Shown here: positions 1 to 10,984 of the stretch, piece after piece
Layout of the letters: each line of letters begins with the position of its first letter
How positions within the stretch are numbered: position 1 is the first letter of the stretch
Program-made: the position numbers and the translations under genes
DNA from: Trachythela sp. YZ-2020
Lineage: Eukaryota > Cnidaria > Anthozoa > Malacalcyonacea > Clavulariidae
NCBI GenBank assembly: GCA_016169945.1
Contig: JADLSH010000073.1
Span: 992,001-1,056,000, forward strand
Direction of reading: 5' to 3'
Length of the DNA stretch: 64,000 nucleotides
Notes under the pieces: generated by a model
The model's database searches: none
What the model was told of the DNA's origin: nothing
Seen by the model: only the letters and a program-made list of their open reading frames with translations

Positions 1-334
1 TATATACATTTATTAGACCTAACCAGGAACAGCTGCGAAAAATGCAACTATAGGTCCCTGGCAGGAATCGAATCTGCGGCCCTGCGATTCCGGTGCAGCG
101 CTCTAACCAACTAAGCTACAGAGTCCAGTTGTCGAGCTCTTTTATAACCACAAGTTCATACATATATACGATGGTACTGCCATGTTAAGTTGTGGCTAAA
201 TATCTAGACTTTGTTGGCATCTCACTCGATTGAATAATAATTGAAGGGTTTTGTAGATGGAAAATTATTGAGTGTAAATTATATATTATATTTATTAGAC
301 CTAACCAGGAACAGCTGCTAAAAATGAAACAATC

Positions 335-408
335 GGTCCCTGGCAGGCATCGAACCTGCGACCCTGCGATTTCAGTGCAGCGCTCTAACCAACTGAGCTA
401 CAGAGTCC
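335..408 (-). repeat. tRNA-Phe-like core of a SINE unit (best preserved copy)
   Basis: On the minus strand this folds as a cloverleaf. The D arm is GCTC-AGTTGGTTA-GAGC, the T arm is GCAGG-TTCGATG-CCTGC, and the anticodon loop CTGAAAT would give anticodon GAA with U33 present. The acceptor stem has an A-A mismatch and the anticodon stem ends in A-C. The other copies have loops CCGGAAT or AGGGAAT and lack U33, and one has a 4-nt insertion. I therefore call it a tRNA-derived repeat core rather than a working tRNA gene, although this copy might be recognised by a tRNA finder. Confidence 0.6.
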
Positions 409-711
409 AGTTGTTGAGCTCTAACCACAAGTTCATGTATATATACTAGGGTACTGCTATGTTAAGTTGTGGGTAAATATCTAGATTTTGTTGGGATCTC
501 CTCGATTGAATAATAATTGAAGGGTTTTGTAGATGGAAAATTATTGAGTGTAAATTATATACATTTATTAGATCTAACCGGAACAGCTGCTAAAAATGCA
601 ACTATAGGTCCCTGGCAGGAATCGAATCTGCGGCCCTGCGATTCCGGTGTAGCGCTCTAATCAACTGAGCTACATGCAGAGTCCAGTTGTCAAGCTCTAA
701 TCACAAGTTCA

Positions 712-822
712 TGTACTATTTAAAACACGAGCAGGAGTGCTTTATCAGAATATAAAACGCGAGGCGAAGCCGAGTGTTTTGTATCTGATAAAGCACGAAC
801 TGCGAGTGTTTTAAATGGCTTC
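712..822. repeat. Palindromic (hairpin) repeat
   Basis: The two arms read toward each other: TTTAAAACACGAGC and TGCTTTATCAGA on the left return as TCTGATAAAGCA and GAGTGTTTTAAA on the right. The centre, ACGCGAGGCGAAGCCGAGTG, resembles the centre of the 21.2 kb and 23.4 kb palindromes (GAGGCGTAGCCGAGTG), so it is one family. It interrupts the third SINE-like unit. Confidence 0.6.
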
Positions 823-1354
823 AAAAACGACCCATCTTATTAGCTCATATAAAAACGAATTTTGAAAATTGTTGTCTTGAAAGCCGAGAAAAACGAGCGG
901 ATCTTTATCACATATGAAGACACTGATTAAACATTAATTTCTTTTGTGTTTTCTTCATGAATTATTAATGAGTTTTTGAAGTATATATACTAAGGTACTG
1001 CCATGTTAATTCGTGGGTAAATATCTAGATTTTGTTGGCATCTCACTCGATTGATTCGTAGATGGAAAATTATTGAGTATAAATTATATACATTTATTAG
1101 ACCTAACCAGGAACAGCTGCGAAAAATGCAACTATAGGTCCCTGGCAGGAATCGAACCTGCGGTCCTGCGATTCCCTTGCAGCGCTCCAACCAACTGAAC
1201 TTCAGAGTCCAATTGTCAAGCTCTAACCACAAGTTCATATATATATACTAGGGTACTGCCATGTTAAGTTGTGGGTAAACTTAGCTCTCGGAAATGCTCG
1301 GCCGTGTATGTACAGAAAAGAATTTTCCACTATATGGCGTGGCGTTAAATATAA

Positions 1355-1709
1355 ACTTGCAGCTAAAGACAGGAATCTAGTCCGGCATTTTTTGATAAGG
1401 TAGTAAGTTAATATAAATAGTATTTTTGCCGTTCTTTTCAGCGAGCTTGCCTGTGGCGTAGCGGGCTAGGGCGTGCGTTAGCTGGGGCTATACTGTATTG
1501 TAGGTTCAAGCCCGCGTCCAACACTTTTTCTTATTTTTTTGTTAAGTTTTTAAATAATTTCGATAATTTTACTGGTTAGGGTTAGAAAAGGGGTGAAGAT
1601 TGGGGTTGGGGTTTGTTTATATTTATAAAAACTTGCAGTACAAATCATGCCGGATTGAAAGCCTGTTCGCAGGCTAGCCCGGACTGGATTCCTGTCTTTA
1701 GCCGCAAGT
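1355..1709. mobile_element. MULE-like MITE with 9-bp target duplication
   Basis: The terminal inverted repeat begins ACTTGCAGCTAAAGACAGGA on the left and is matched by the reverse complement at the right end (ACTTGCGGCTAAAGACAGGA). The flanks are a 9-bp direct repeat, TAAATATAA, at 1346-1354 and 1710-1718. A 9-bp duplication is typical of Mutator-like elements (established knowledge); the superfamily is inferred from that alone. No coding sequence is present. The interior carries a Pol III-like promoter at 1448-1520. Confidence 0.75.
1448..1525 (+). promoter_or_regulatory. tRNA-like Pol III internal promoter inside the MITE
   Basis: TGGCGTAGCGGG matches the A-box consensus TRGCNNAGYNGG. GGTTCAAGCCC is close to the B-box GGTTCGANTCC and lies about 50 bp downstream. 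A T-run just after it (CACTTTTTC) could terminate Pol III. It could be a SINE fragment caught inside the element, or a promoter used by the element. Confidence 0.45.
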
Positions 1710-1718
1710 TAAATATAA

Positions 1719-2973
1719 TAGACATTTACCTGGTTTGATGTTTGTCATGTCGAAAGAACAGAAAAGGTTACCTGTAATAAAGCAGAAAACGATGACAAAG
1801 ATATCAGTTTATTCGATGTATTAAAAGAAAACACATGAAATATATATAACACTCAATATAAAATATATGAAATCAGCAGACATTTCCGCAGTTAGAAGAT
1901 GATTTAAATATAAACGAAACATACACTTGGTGATTGTAATAAAAATAAACTGACCTGGAGTTATTTAAATAAAATATTCGACGACAAGACAACGTGGTAG
2001 AAGACAAGGTCACAGAATACAACGATAAGTCGACAACGTGCCAGCAAAACATGCGCATTTGAGCAGCTGCTTCTCAGGCGTTTGCCTGACGACTCCCCCC
2101 CGTTACCCCCCGGTTTGCTAACAGAAAAATGTTCAAACTTGAGATCTCGTTGACTCTACATAACTCGGCAAAAGGGACTGGCACAAGTTTCAAAAGAGCA
2201 AGATTAGTGTGCTGCCTCGCTGGCACTGGGCAGCTGAGAAATCGCTTGATTAATTAGGCTCACGCTGTAATATTTCTACGACCCTTTTCAAAGCCTGAAC
2301 AACAAAATCATTTCGCTTGAAGATTGTCTGCCCACACGCTATATTACATTTTTGACTAGTTTTTAGATTCTACACAGTTGTAGACGTAGTAACCTTGATT
2401 TCAATTTTTCGCCTAAAGTAACATCACACGAGCTTGTCGTAGTCGCTTAATGTGAATGACTCGATATATGTTTCACTACATGCATCTGATCACAAAACCT
2501 TACTTGATTTTTGTAACACTTCCTTGACATTTACGGTTCAGGGTTGTTTTGGGGTCAGGCTTCAGTCAATGTTATTTATGATTTCCTTCTGTTTGCACAT
2601 ATCGTATCTTCAGGACATTATAGCCTCCCTTTTATGAAAGAAACTTCGAATACCTAAAATGAACCATTAATATAATACATATTTAACCAATGTTGAAGGT
2701 GTTTTTTGTAAATTCAATTGTAGCAAAATAAAACTCATGAGATCTACATTATCTGAATATAAATATTAATGCCCAGGAAACAATTTTCAAAGAATTTTGA
2801 AAATTTGCTGGGCATTAATATCCATATTCAAATTACGTCTTCAGACTGGTATATCTATCGCTATACAATATAATTATTTTGAAAAGATGTACATTATGAT
2901 TCCACATCATGATCTTTATTAGGTGTCGGTATACGTGTATTTTTAGACTTGAATGTTTATTCACTGTTTGCAG
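1719..2973. other. Unassigned stretch upstream of the receptor exons
   Basis: The receptor's first coding exon (signal peptide) should lie upstream of 2974 and end one base into a codon. I searched for a start codon, hydrophobic stretch and compatible GT donor and found no convincing candidate. Short ORFs here look random. A short inverted repeat around a 'gcccag..aaacaattttca' core is visible at about 2768-2815. Confidence 0.4.
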
Positions 2974-3396
2974 GTTGTCAAAGCCTTTTTCTCAGGCATA
3001 CTCAGTCTGGAAAATGTATTGGAGTTGGAAGTTCCTTTTGGGTAGGTAGTTGGGCGATACGCTATTGGGCTGAAATGGTCAACAACTGTTTGAATATTAG
3101 TGCACAGTTCCGTTATCTGGATACTGCAGAACTGCTACACAATATCGAGACGGGAGGGACATTTTTGTCTAAATATGAGGATGCAAGATTCAAAAAACGT
3201 TTTGTCGTATATGAAGCAAAAAATCAGCGAGGAAGAAATGTCGAAAAGCAGAATAAACACCATTTAAAGCAAACAGCTTCAGGATCGCTATTTCTTTACA
3301 ATGACTCTACGAACTCTTGTGCTCAGCCTAATGGAATTTATGTTGATCAGAAAAAAGATGGATGTAGCAACGCACCAGAACAAAAGTTCACATTTG
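2974..3396 (+). CDS. Receptor exon A: lectin-like (possibly ricin-type) extracellular domain
   Basis: The exon follows acceptor tttgcag and ends at donor G|GTAAGTG. It enters and leaves in phase 1 and encodes 140 complete codons. The product starts GCQSLFLRHTQSGKCIGVG, has cysteines spaced through its length and ends NAPEQKFTFG. The 'RHTQSGKCI' start and the closing 'KFTFG' resemble one lobe of a beta-trefoil/ricin-like module, but I do not recognise it with certainty. It contains N-glycosylation sequons (NIS, NDS). Its phase joins cleanly to the SUEL exon at 8539, so I place it as the first mature domain of the receptor. Fold assignment is tentative; the exon itself is well supported by both splice sites and the open frame. 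Confidence 0.7.
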
Positions 3397-3507
3397 GTAA
3401 GTGAAATATTAAACAACTCTTACCGAAGCGATGGATATAACGTATTTTCCAAAAACAAGCGGTCAAGAAAACAAGTGTTTTATTATGGTAGTAGTTGCCT
3501 CCACCTG

Positions 3508-3540
3508 TGTATGTGTATGTGTATGTGTGTGTGTGTGTGT
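3508..3540. repeat. (GT)n microsatellite
   Basis: A run of tgtgtatgtgtatgtgtgtg type repeats, just after exon A in the first intron. Confidence 0.8.
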
Positions 3541-3801
3541 TTGACTGTCAGCAGGATATCTTAAAAACTAACCGACAGTATAATACAAAAATTTGTGGAG
3601 CTAGTGATTGTTTGTCAAGGACAGATCGATTAAATTTTGGTTGAATTTGGATGGAAATTAGATGAGAAATTCAGAGAAGTTTGTCTAAGGCCCCCATATG
3701 GATATACGCCTTTGGGCCTGAATGGGCTACCTTGCTTAAATAAAGTCATTTCACGAACGAGTGCAAAGAGCGAGTGAATTTTGAGAAAACAACTGTTGTG
3801 T

Positions 3802-4498
3802 ACCCTGGTTGCCAGAGGTTCTTGTGTTCCGCCTTATTATGCTCGCTCGTATTTCGTTTCACGCGGGGCGGAAGAGAACCTCTGGGGCTTCCATGCCCCA
3901 GAAATCTTCAGGAATGTACGTATAAATGCATTAATATTTGAAGAATATATAATGTTAGCGTATTCAAATCATGTCTGGCGAATTATAACTTAATAATCGG
4001 TGATGTAAAAGCTATGCACGAACATTGTTGCCGCCATTTGGCCACGGAAAGAAACACTAATTAAATATGCCTATTAGTATTTAAAACTAATAAGCATACC
4101 GACTTCTCTCCCATTTTGTCAAATTTTAACCAAAATATATCGATGTTTCTTTACAAAACATACGAAATTTCAAGACAAAATCTTCAGCTATAATTTAAGC
4201 CCAATATCATATCTTTCCGTGGCTGAAAGGCGACAAAAATGTTCGTTGAATAAACTATAAAATTCATACATTTAACATTTTGTTATTTTTGTATAGCAAA
4301 CCGATTTTTTGTTTAACCAATCACATCGATTCTATAACTGCTAATTATAACTGACCAATCATGTGCTTGCTACAAATTTTGTACCAAGGGAAGTGAGATT
4401 CATATCGCGTGCCACCAGAGGTTCTCTTCCGCCACGCGTGAAACAAAATACGAGCGAGCGCAATAGGGCGGAATACAAGAACCTCTGGCAACCAGGGT
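3802..4498. mobile_element. MITE with 11-bp target duplication (MULE-like)
   Basis: The terminal inverted repeats start ACCCTGGTTGCCAGAGGTTC at both ends and continue through matching segments (GCTCGCTCGTATT, TTCCGCC). The flanks are a perfect 11-bp direct repeat, AACTGTTGTGT, at 3791-3801 and 4499-4509. A 9-11 bp duplication fits Mutator-like elements. It has no coding capacity and lies in the first receptor intron. Confidence 0.8.
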
Positions 4499-4537
4499 AA
4501 CTGTTGTGTAAAACTACCTGAAAAATACAATAAGAAC

Positions 4538-4622
4538 TTCGACGTTTCGAGCGAAGGCCCTTCGTCTGCTAACTTCCAGACTAACTTCCTAGACGAAGGG
4601 CCTTCGCTCGAAACGTCGAAGG
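4538..4622. repeat. Near-perfect palindrome (hairpin)
   Basis: The left arm CTTCGACGTTTCGAGCGAAGG, followed by CCCTTCGTCT, is mirrored after a loop of about 25 bp by AGACGAAGGG and CCTTCGCTCGAAACGTCGAAG. Partial copies of the same motif occur near 18520, 20650, 32030 and 58965, so it is a dispersed repeat piece. Confidence 0.7.
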
Positions 4623-4638
4623 TTCTTATTGTATTTCT

Positions 4639-4951
4639 AGCCAATTTATAGATCACAATGTATAAATTTAAGTTAATGAGACAACACATTAACTTGAGGT
4701 TTGTTTTACAATACAACAAGTGGGAAAAGCCTGTCAACACCCACTAAATTCATAAGAAAATATCTCTGATCAAAGTTCAAAGTATGTCCGGACACGTGCA
4801 ATACGAATGCAATTTGCTCAGCCAATCGAATGACTCTATTGCCAATCATATTTCAATGACCATAGGTAAAGCGCGCTATATAACGTCAAGCGTGTCACTT
4901 TGCCGAATGTTTCAACTGAATAAACACGAAATTCTGCAAGAATAAAAATTT
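4639..4951. repeat. 313-bp dispersed repeat, copy 1
   Basis: Nearly identical, and of equal length, to 7302-7614; I noticed only a few substitutions. It starts AGCCAATTTATAGATCACAA and ends GCAAGAATAAAAATTT. No terminal repeats or coding sequence were seen. It holds a CTATATAA box near the end. The near identity implies recent movement or duplication. Confidence 0.8.
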
Positions 4952-4959
4952 ACATAATA

Positions 4960-6925
4960 TGCGAAGTGCTTTGGACGGTGTTATGGACGATGCGAGAACT
5001 TAGGCGATTCGAATGCTAAATATGTCGATGCGAGACCTCCTTCGGCACAAGAACAAGACCCAACAAGATTAATGCGAACGACGGGCAGCATGGCGAATAA
5101 CGACGTGGTTTTATATTTACAATCAGAACTCACTGATGCAGAGCAAGCATGACAGTTGTGCTATTATTCCTCCCATGGTCCAAGAAATATGCCAGCTCAA
5201 TTCCGCTATAATGTTAGTACGGACAGACGCCAACCAGTCAACAGATCCGACGAACACGACGTGCTGAATATAACACAATTGGTTGCCTCGCATGTGGCCC
5301 ATGCGGGGCGTCGTAAGTATTGCCAGCAACTGACTGAGTACTCAAACGAATGTTATATTTATTTTCAACCAATTTTAGTATATCTCTCAATTGCCATTCG
5401 ATATCATAGTATTCTGGTACCATATATGTATAAATTATAACATGATATATCTCTGTAATATATCCTACTGTTATATTGATGTCCAAAGTTTAATCCTTGT
5501 CTCGAGGCCTGAAAATATTTGTATTTACCGTAAAATTTTACGGCTATAGAAAAGAATACCATTATCGTTAAATCGGCAACACGTATTTTGTTAATGAATA
5601 TTAAATACTACGATAAAATATAGTTCAGTGTTCAGTTGTCAAAATTTGGTTCGGAATTAGGACACGTGCACTCGAGCGTGCGTTGGCGTATGTTCACGTG
5701 AACGTATATTAGTTGTTCAGGATTATTGCCATCTTGGCATCTTGCCATTATATATAATTTGGGTTAACAGGACGGTATGTCCAATTTGAGCAGTATATGT
5801 CGCACTGGCATTGTCTCATTGTCAATATATCTAGTTCCTGGTAGGCACCACTTCTACTGACAGCAAGGTCAAAGTCTTTGAATTATAGCTGATTAACTGT
5901 ATGTAAGAAAGTTACATCAATGATTTTCAACCAGGAAAGCCTTGATAGGCTATAATTTAATTAAAATTTTCATGTAATTTAGGCCAAAAGGTTTTAAGAA
6001 CTCAGATTTGCAGCAACAAAAGGGTGGCTGTATGTTGGCAACCTAAGTCAGTACCCCAATATTTCACCAAATGTCCACCACTGTATATTAACCTACTTGA
6101 TTCTATTGGTATATGCAGTTAAGTCAAAGGCTAAGCTTGTTGTCAAAGTTACTAAAAGATATCATGGAAATAATGTGGCAGTTCATTATATTTTATTTTC
6201 AGATTGCAATTTCTTTATATACTACATAGTACTACCAACATTGTAGACTATGTTCAGATAATATTTCATATTAGCTCGTGCAAATCTCAACATGCATGTG
6301 ACTGCTTTCACTGTTGTGTTCAAGCTTGAGTCGATATACTACATACACCACTGTTATCACAGTTTAGGGAAATACAGTTGGTGCCAATTTAATGTTAACC
6401 TTTAGAAAACAAATCTCGGATAATCGGGGGTCAAATGAACCTTATATATGATACACAAATCTGTTTGCTTGTTAATGTATGTAATTCAATTATTCAATCA
6501 CATTCTCTGTATACTGAACCTGTTTCTTGTTCAAATGTAGAGACCTTTTATCGTATAGCTCCGAGTTACATATACCAGACTGTTACGTCAGATGAATTAA
6601 AAAATAAATAATTAAATAAAATAGAAAATAACAAAACGAACATGCCTTGTTAGTCAGCTCTGTTGGTCGTGTTACCAACACTCCAATTATGAATTTGTGA
6701 GATAAAAAGCTTCGTGGGGGAGCTGCTGTATGTCTTGGGTCCCATCCAGGTTTCCTGTACTGCAGGTTTTTCCTGGCCTCCCTGACATCTCAGCTGTAGT
6801 ATGAGTGATGGTAATGCTCAAATGGAAGTCAACTATCATCAGGCAAAAGCTGTCTTCTCTATGACTACAGCTTTGTGGGAGATGGGTTTCTTCGTCTATG
6901 GGGAATACACTTGCAGTGTATTTGT
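4960..6925. other. Intronic stretch with no supported gene
   Basis: Within the first receptor intron. Overlapping ORFs near 5123-5486 sit on both strands and show no recognisable domain. A possible donor (CGTC|GTAAGT) ends one of them at about 5311, but without a matching acceptor or homologous domain I do not call an exon. Nothing else is supported. Confidence 0.4.
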
Positions 6926-7301
6926 GGGGTTGAAGTGTTCCAAATGGTCAACTTCATTGCCCATAGACTCAGATTATTTCATGGAAATATAATCAGTCGA
7001 ATCGTAAGGACTGTCCAAGGGGATTATCACCCATTGGTTCAGGTAATGTCGGAGAGGGTCGCAACCTTGATGACAGGGCTCTATCGGGGTTTTTACCCCT
7101 AGGGCATTTAGTCTCTCCTAGCGGGTCTCATGTATACCCCCGCGGGATGAAAACATAAGGCTAGAATGAGTCTTTGGGTTGACCAGAGTATAAATATTGG
7201 TTCACTTCAGTCTTCACCCCGAACCCGTTCTCCCACAAATTTGGCGTGTGTTTAATTTAATTACCGGTGAATTTTAGTATATAATGTGCTTGGATCATTA
7301 A
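6926..7301. repeat. 376-bp direct repeat, copy 1
   Basis: Starts GGGGTTGAAGTGTTCCAAAT and ends GCTTGGATCATTAA. The same 376 bp returns at 7902-8277 with only a few differences (for example TCATGTATAC against TCGTGTATAC). The spacing is exactly 976 bp, and the second 313-bp repeat lies directly after this copy. Confidence 0.8.
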
Positions 7302-7614
7302 AGCCAATTTATAGATCACAATGTATAAATTTAAGTTAATGAGACAACACATTAACTTGAGGTTTGTTTTACTATACAACAAGTGGGAAAAGCCTGTCAA
7401 CACCCACTAAATTCACAAGAAAATATCTCTGATCAAAGTTCAAAGTATGTCCGGACACGTGCAATACGAATGCAATTTGCTCAGCCAATCGAATGACTCT
7501 ATTGCCAATCATATTTCAATGACCATAGGTAAAGCGCGCTATATAACGTCAAGCGTGTCACTTTGCCGAATGTTTCAACTGAATAAACACGAAATTCTGC
7601 AAGAATAAAAATTT
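7302..7614. repeat. 313-bp dispersed repeat, copy 2
   Basis: Second copy of the block at 4639-4951, same orientation and length. It abuts the first 376-bp repeat without a gap, so it forms part of the 976-bp spacing between the two 376-bp copies. Confidence 0.8.
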
Positions 7615-7901
7615 CCACCCATCCACCCTTCTATTTTACATGTTGGAGTAACTAATCTAATGGACGATATATTTATCTATCTCATTATATAGTTATTTTC
7701 ATGCAGGGTAATCCAAAAGGAACAAACGATCAATTCTATCGTATCGCTGGAAATGTTCTTGCTGTATCGTTATGCTGGATGTGGTCTTGCTTTAGTTATG
7801 CTGGATAATTAATCCAAGAGGAAAACACGAACAATTTTATTGCTGTGAATGATCATGTTGTATATATCTAAACTTGTTGATGTTGAATAAAGCTTTGGTT
7901 C

Positions 7902-8277
7902 GGGGTTGAAGTGTTCCAAATGGTCAACTTCATTGCCCATAGACTCAGATTATTTCATGGAAATATAATCAGTCGAATCGTAAGGACTGTCCAAGGGGAT
8001 TATCACCCATTGGTTCAGGTAATGTCGGAGAGGGTCGCAACCTTGATGACAGGGCTCTATCGGGGTTTTTACCCCTAGGGCATTTAGTCTCTCCTAGCGG
8101 GTCTCGTGTATACCCCCGCGGGATGAAAACATAAGGCTGGAATGAGTCTTTGGGTTGACCAGAGTATAAATATTGGTTCACTTCAGTCTTCACCCCGAAC
8201 CCGTTCTCCCACAAATTTGGCGTGTGTTTAATTTAATTACCGGTGAATTTTAGTATATAATGTGCTTGGATCATTAA
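7902..8277. repeat. 376-bp direct repeat, copy 2
   Basis: Same sequence and orientation as 6926-7301. The pair with 600 bp between could be a partial tandem duplication (unit 976 bp, second copy truncated) or a short LTR-like pair. The ends are not TG...CA and no retroviral motifs lie between, so duplication is favoured. Confidence 0.75.
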
Positions 8278-8538
8278 CAGGTAGTTTTACACAAATTGCC
8301 TTAAATTTCATAATGAATATAATAAAGCGGAAATTGGACTTCGCGGTCGTGCGATTTTGTAATCATGCGTTTGATTTCAGACCAAAGTGCACTCCACTCG
8401 ATTCAATTACCATTATTTATCAGATCACTGATATTATGTTAACCTGGTTTTAACTATAGCGAAAAAAACTATTGGATTTTGTCCGTAAAAGTTGATATGA
8501 TATAAGCACCTTACTTAACTCTTTATTAACTCTTTCAG

Positions 8539-8841
8539 GTTCAGTGACACAGTACGGCAACAAAATGAAAGATGTTCATTGTTCTCCCGCACAACTTATG
8601 GTGGTCAAGAAAGCTTATTATGGAGATTTTAATAATAGCGGGACGTTTGATGGTAACAAAGATATTGATACGAAATGTACTCCACTAACCAATTGTAAGG
8701 TGAAATCTCATTGTAGTGGAAAAAGATCTTGTGAATTGACGATTGACAATAAGTTACTACTTTCACACATTTGTTCTGATACAACAAAAGAACTTTATAC
8801 AGAGTACACTTGTGTGGATCGCTATAGCTCCATAACAGCAG
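8539..8841 (+). CDS. Receptor exon B: SUEL-type (galactose/rhamnose-binding) lectin domain
   Basis: The acceptor is tctttcag and the donor is GCAG|GTAATG; the exon is phase 1 to phase 1. Encoded features of the SUEL/Gal_Lectin family are an early 'HCSPAQLMVVKKAYYGD', a middle 'CTPLTNCKVKSHCSGKRSCEL' and a closing 'YTEYTCVD'. Cysteine order and spacing fit the family; a canonical domain is about 80-100 residues and this exon supplies about that. SUEL domains bind galactose or rhamnose on glycoconjugates (established knowledge). A single symmetrical exon for a whole domain is typical of shuffled extracellular modules. Confidence 0.88.
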
Positions 8842-8977
8842 GTAATGCACGCTACGTTTAATACCTTTAAGTAATAGATCATATCAGAAGATGAATTGGT
8901 TGAGCAAATGCAGAAAGAATAACTACTTATTACCCGAAAGTGAGGTCTTTAATTTACGGTAAAATATTAAACCGAGT

Positions 8978-9021
8978 TCTTGCCGTATTGACCGAGCGAT
9001 ATCGAGGTCAATACGGCAAGA
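8978..9021. repeat. Short perfect hairpin
   Basis: TCTTGCCGTATTGACC at 8978-8993 is mirrored exactly by GGTCAATACGGCAAGA at 9006-9021, with a 12-bp loop. It sits in a larger imperfect palindrome (about 8930-9080) rich in CG steps. Confidence 0.7.
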
Positions 9022-9429
9022 CCGAGTAAATTTCGTAATGCCCCGCGGGGATTACGTGATTTTCCGGACCGCTGATTAGCCAATCATATCGCGTAAACTA
9101 CAGAAACTAGCGCTTGCCATATAATGATAATGCTTATTGGCGCGCATTGAAAATTTTCGTTAAAATTCATCTACGCGCAAGGCTAATCAATATTTTTGTT
9201 AGGGAACAGTTTAGCGAAAGGTTTCTCCTTTTTAAGATGTACTAATTGTATACATATGACCAGGACGGGTGTATTGATGGAGTCTTCGCCTGATCAATTA
9301 ATCATGAATTGTATATGCGATAATAACAACGCATCGCTGTTCAATAACTACATGACTTATCTCCAGTCGCTCAAACCGCGCTGAATGATGGGAATGAAAC
9401 AGTTGAAGAAAAATCAGCCTCCACCCCTC

Positions 9430-10860
9430 GGCTTCAGATGAGGGACCGTGTTAGGTCCCATTCTGTTTCTGTTTTTGCAAATGATATCCATCTTCATCTA
9501 TCAAGTTCAGGTGCCGATTTCTTCGCAGACGATACGACAATTACGGCTAGCGCTCATTATTCGAATATTCAGTCACTGACAGAGGAACTGAATAGAGATC
9601 TTGAGGCAGTAGGCGAATGGGCGACCAACAACAAAATGATGACAAACGCGGACAAGACGAAATCACTGCTGATTACGGGGAAACGCATTGCTAAGAAATT
9701 TCATGACAACATTACCCCATGCTTGAATGTTAAGATCAACAACTCTGAAATTTTAGAAGTCTCCACGCTTAAACTCTTAGGTTTAACAAATGACAGAAAT
9801 ATGACCTTTGAGCCACATATTGATTAACTATGTAAAAAGTTATCAAAACGATTGGGTCTTTTAAAGCATATAAGCCCATACCTGAAGAAACGACAATGGC
9901 ATTATTAAACCAACAATGATGTATGGGAGTATGGTATGCAGGGCCTTTTTTAAGAAATCGTTAGTGGGGGGGGGGCATCATTGAAAGGGGACGTAACAAG
10001 TAGGTGTGGGAAGCTGAAGGAGGACCTGGGGGTCCTCCCCAGAAAAGTTTTGTATTCTCGAGTCTCTGTGGCTTGATTTACTGCATTTTCAGAGACAATT
10101 TTTAATATATCCCATCTAAACGGAGCCAGGTTTTGTTGTGAGAATACCATAACTTTCCTCTAAACTCAGTTTTTGCCCCTTTTTTGTTTATATTTTGAAC
10201 AAAAGGGACGTTCACTGGGGGGACCAAAATAGCTTAGTGGGGGGGCCAACATGGGGGCTGGGGGGGCTTTGGCCCCTCCAGTACATTAGTTAAAAAAGGC
10301 CCTGATGGTATGGGACAACTGTTCCAGCGATTGTGTTCAAAGAATTCTAAAGCTTCAGTAAAGGGCTGCACGAATCATTCTTGACGCTGAAAGGACTGCT
10401 CCGTCGGTATCTTTATTTAATACCTTGAACTGGCTGCCATTTACTAGGCAATCACATATCAAAAGATGTGCATTAGTTTACAAGCGCGTAAATACGAATA
10501 TAAATACACCCAGTTACATTGATAGACTTTTATTACGGAATTCGGACATGCATCAAAGAGAAACACGTTATACAAATACGAACTTGTTGTGTCCTAGATT
10601 TACCAGAAAAACTGAAGGGGGTCGTACTTTTACGGTCAGATCCTCTATTGAATGGAACTGCATTGATATGGTTAATAGAAAAAAGAACTCAGTTGCTAGC
10701 TTTAAGTACAATCTATATAAGTCTCATTTAGATGACCAGAAAACCACCATGATCATGAATCTGTAACCACTTTTAACATTTGTACTTTTTAACTAGCTTA
10801 GTATATTCAAATTTAGTTTGGTATATATAGTGCCTATAATAATAATAATAAAAAAAAAGA
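9430..10860 (+). pseudogene. 5'-truncated non-LTR retrotransposon reverse transcriptase, broken
   Basis: Fragments of a LINE reverse transcriptase run in order. 'GTVLGPILFLF' lies near 9450, and the catalytic FADDTT box is at 9522-9540. A thumb-like segment 'NADKTKSLLITGKR' follows, then an end segment (10425-10766) with 'LNWLPFTRQSHIKRCALVYK' and 'RTFTVRSSIEWN', typical of the C-terminus of CR1/Rex-like elements. It lacks the endonuclease and N-terminal RT part, has frame breaks, and is split by an hAT MITE at 9939-10304. The 3' end is an (ataat)n/poly-A tail near 10836-10858. Clearly dead. Confidence 0.8.
9939..10304. mobile_element. hAT-like MITE inserted in the LINE
   Basis: The terminal repeats are CAGGGCCTTTTTTAA and TTAAAAAAGGCCCTG. 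A perfect 8-bp duplication, ATGGTATG, flanks it at 9931-9938 and 10305-10312. CAGGG ends with an 8-bp duplication are diagnostic of hAT elements. It is younger than the LINE it interrupts. Confidence 0.88.
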
Positions 10861-10984
10861 TGACCGAATCCTCTCGCGTTTAAGATATCTTCAGGCACCG
10901 CCCTGTATACGATCCTATTTTCATTTGATCTTTTAACAGCACCAATTTCGGCTCATAACACGCGTGAAATATCTCGTAAAACTG

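Larger units (their letters stand above)
1..1262 (-). repeat. Tandem tRNA-derived SINE-like units (four copies)
   Basis: The same unit of about 270 bp recurs four times, starting near 1, 283, 553 and 1083. Each unit has a leader ending in 'aactataggtccctgg', a tRNA-shaped core read on the minus strand, and a conserved trailer ('gggtactgccatgttaag'). Cores lie at 53-126, 335-408, 607-684 and 1137-1210. The third unit is split by an insertion carrying a palindrome (about 711-980). A fifth, truncated core is at 43617-43680, so the family is dispersed and not purely a local satellite. Tandem arrangement of a SINE is uncommon; a tRNA-derived satellite is the alternative. Confidence 0.75.

Noticed and set aside
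53..126. Functional tRNA gene
   Set aside because: The anticodon loop lacks U33, the acceptor stem is mismatched, and the core is embedded in a repeated unit with conserved flanks.
6926..8277. LTR retrotransposon (direct repeats as LTRs)
   Set aside because: Ends are not TG...CA, there is no primer-binding site or gag/pol between, and the interior is only 600 bp containing another dispersed repeat.
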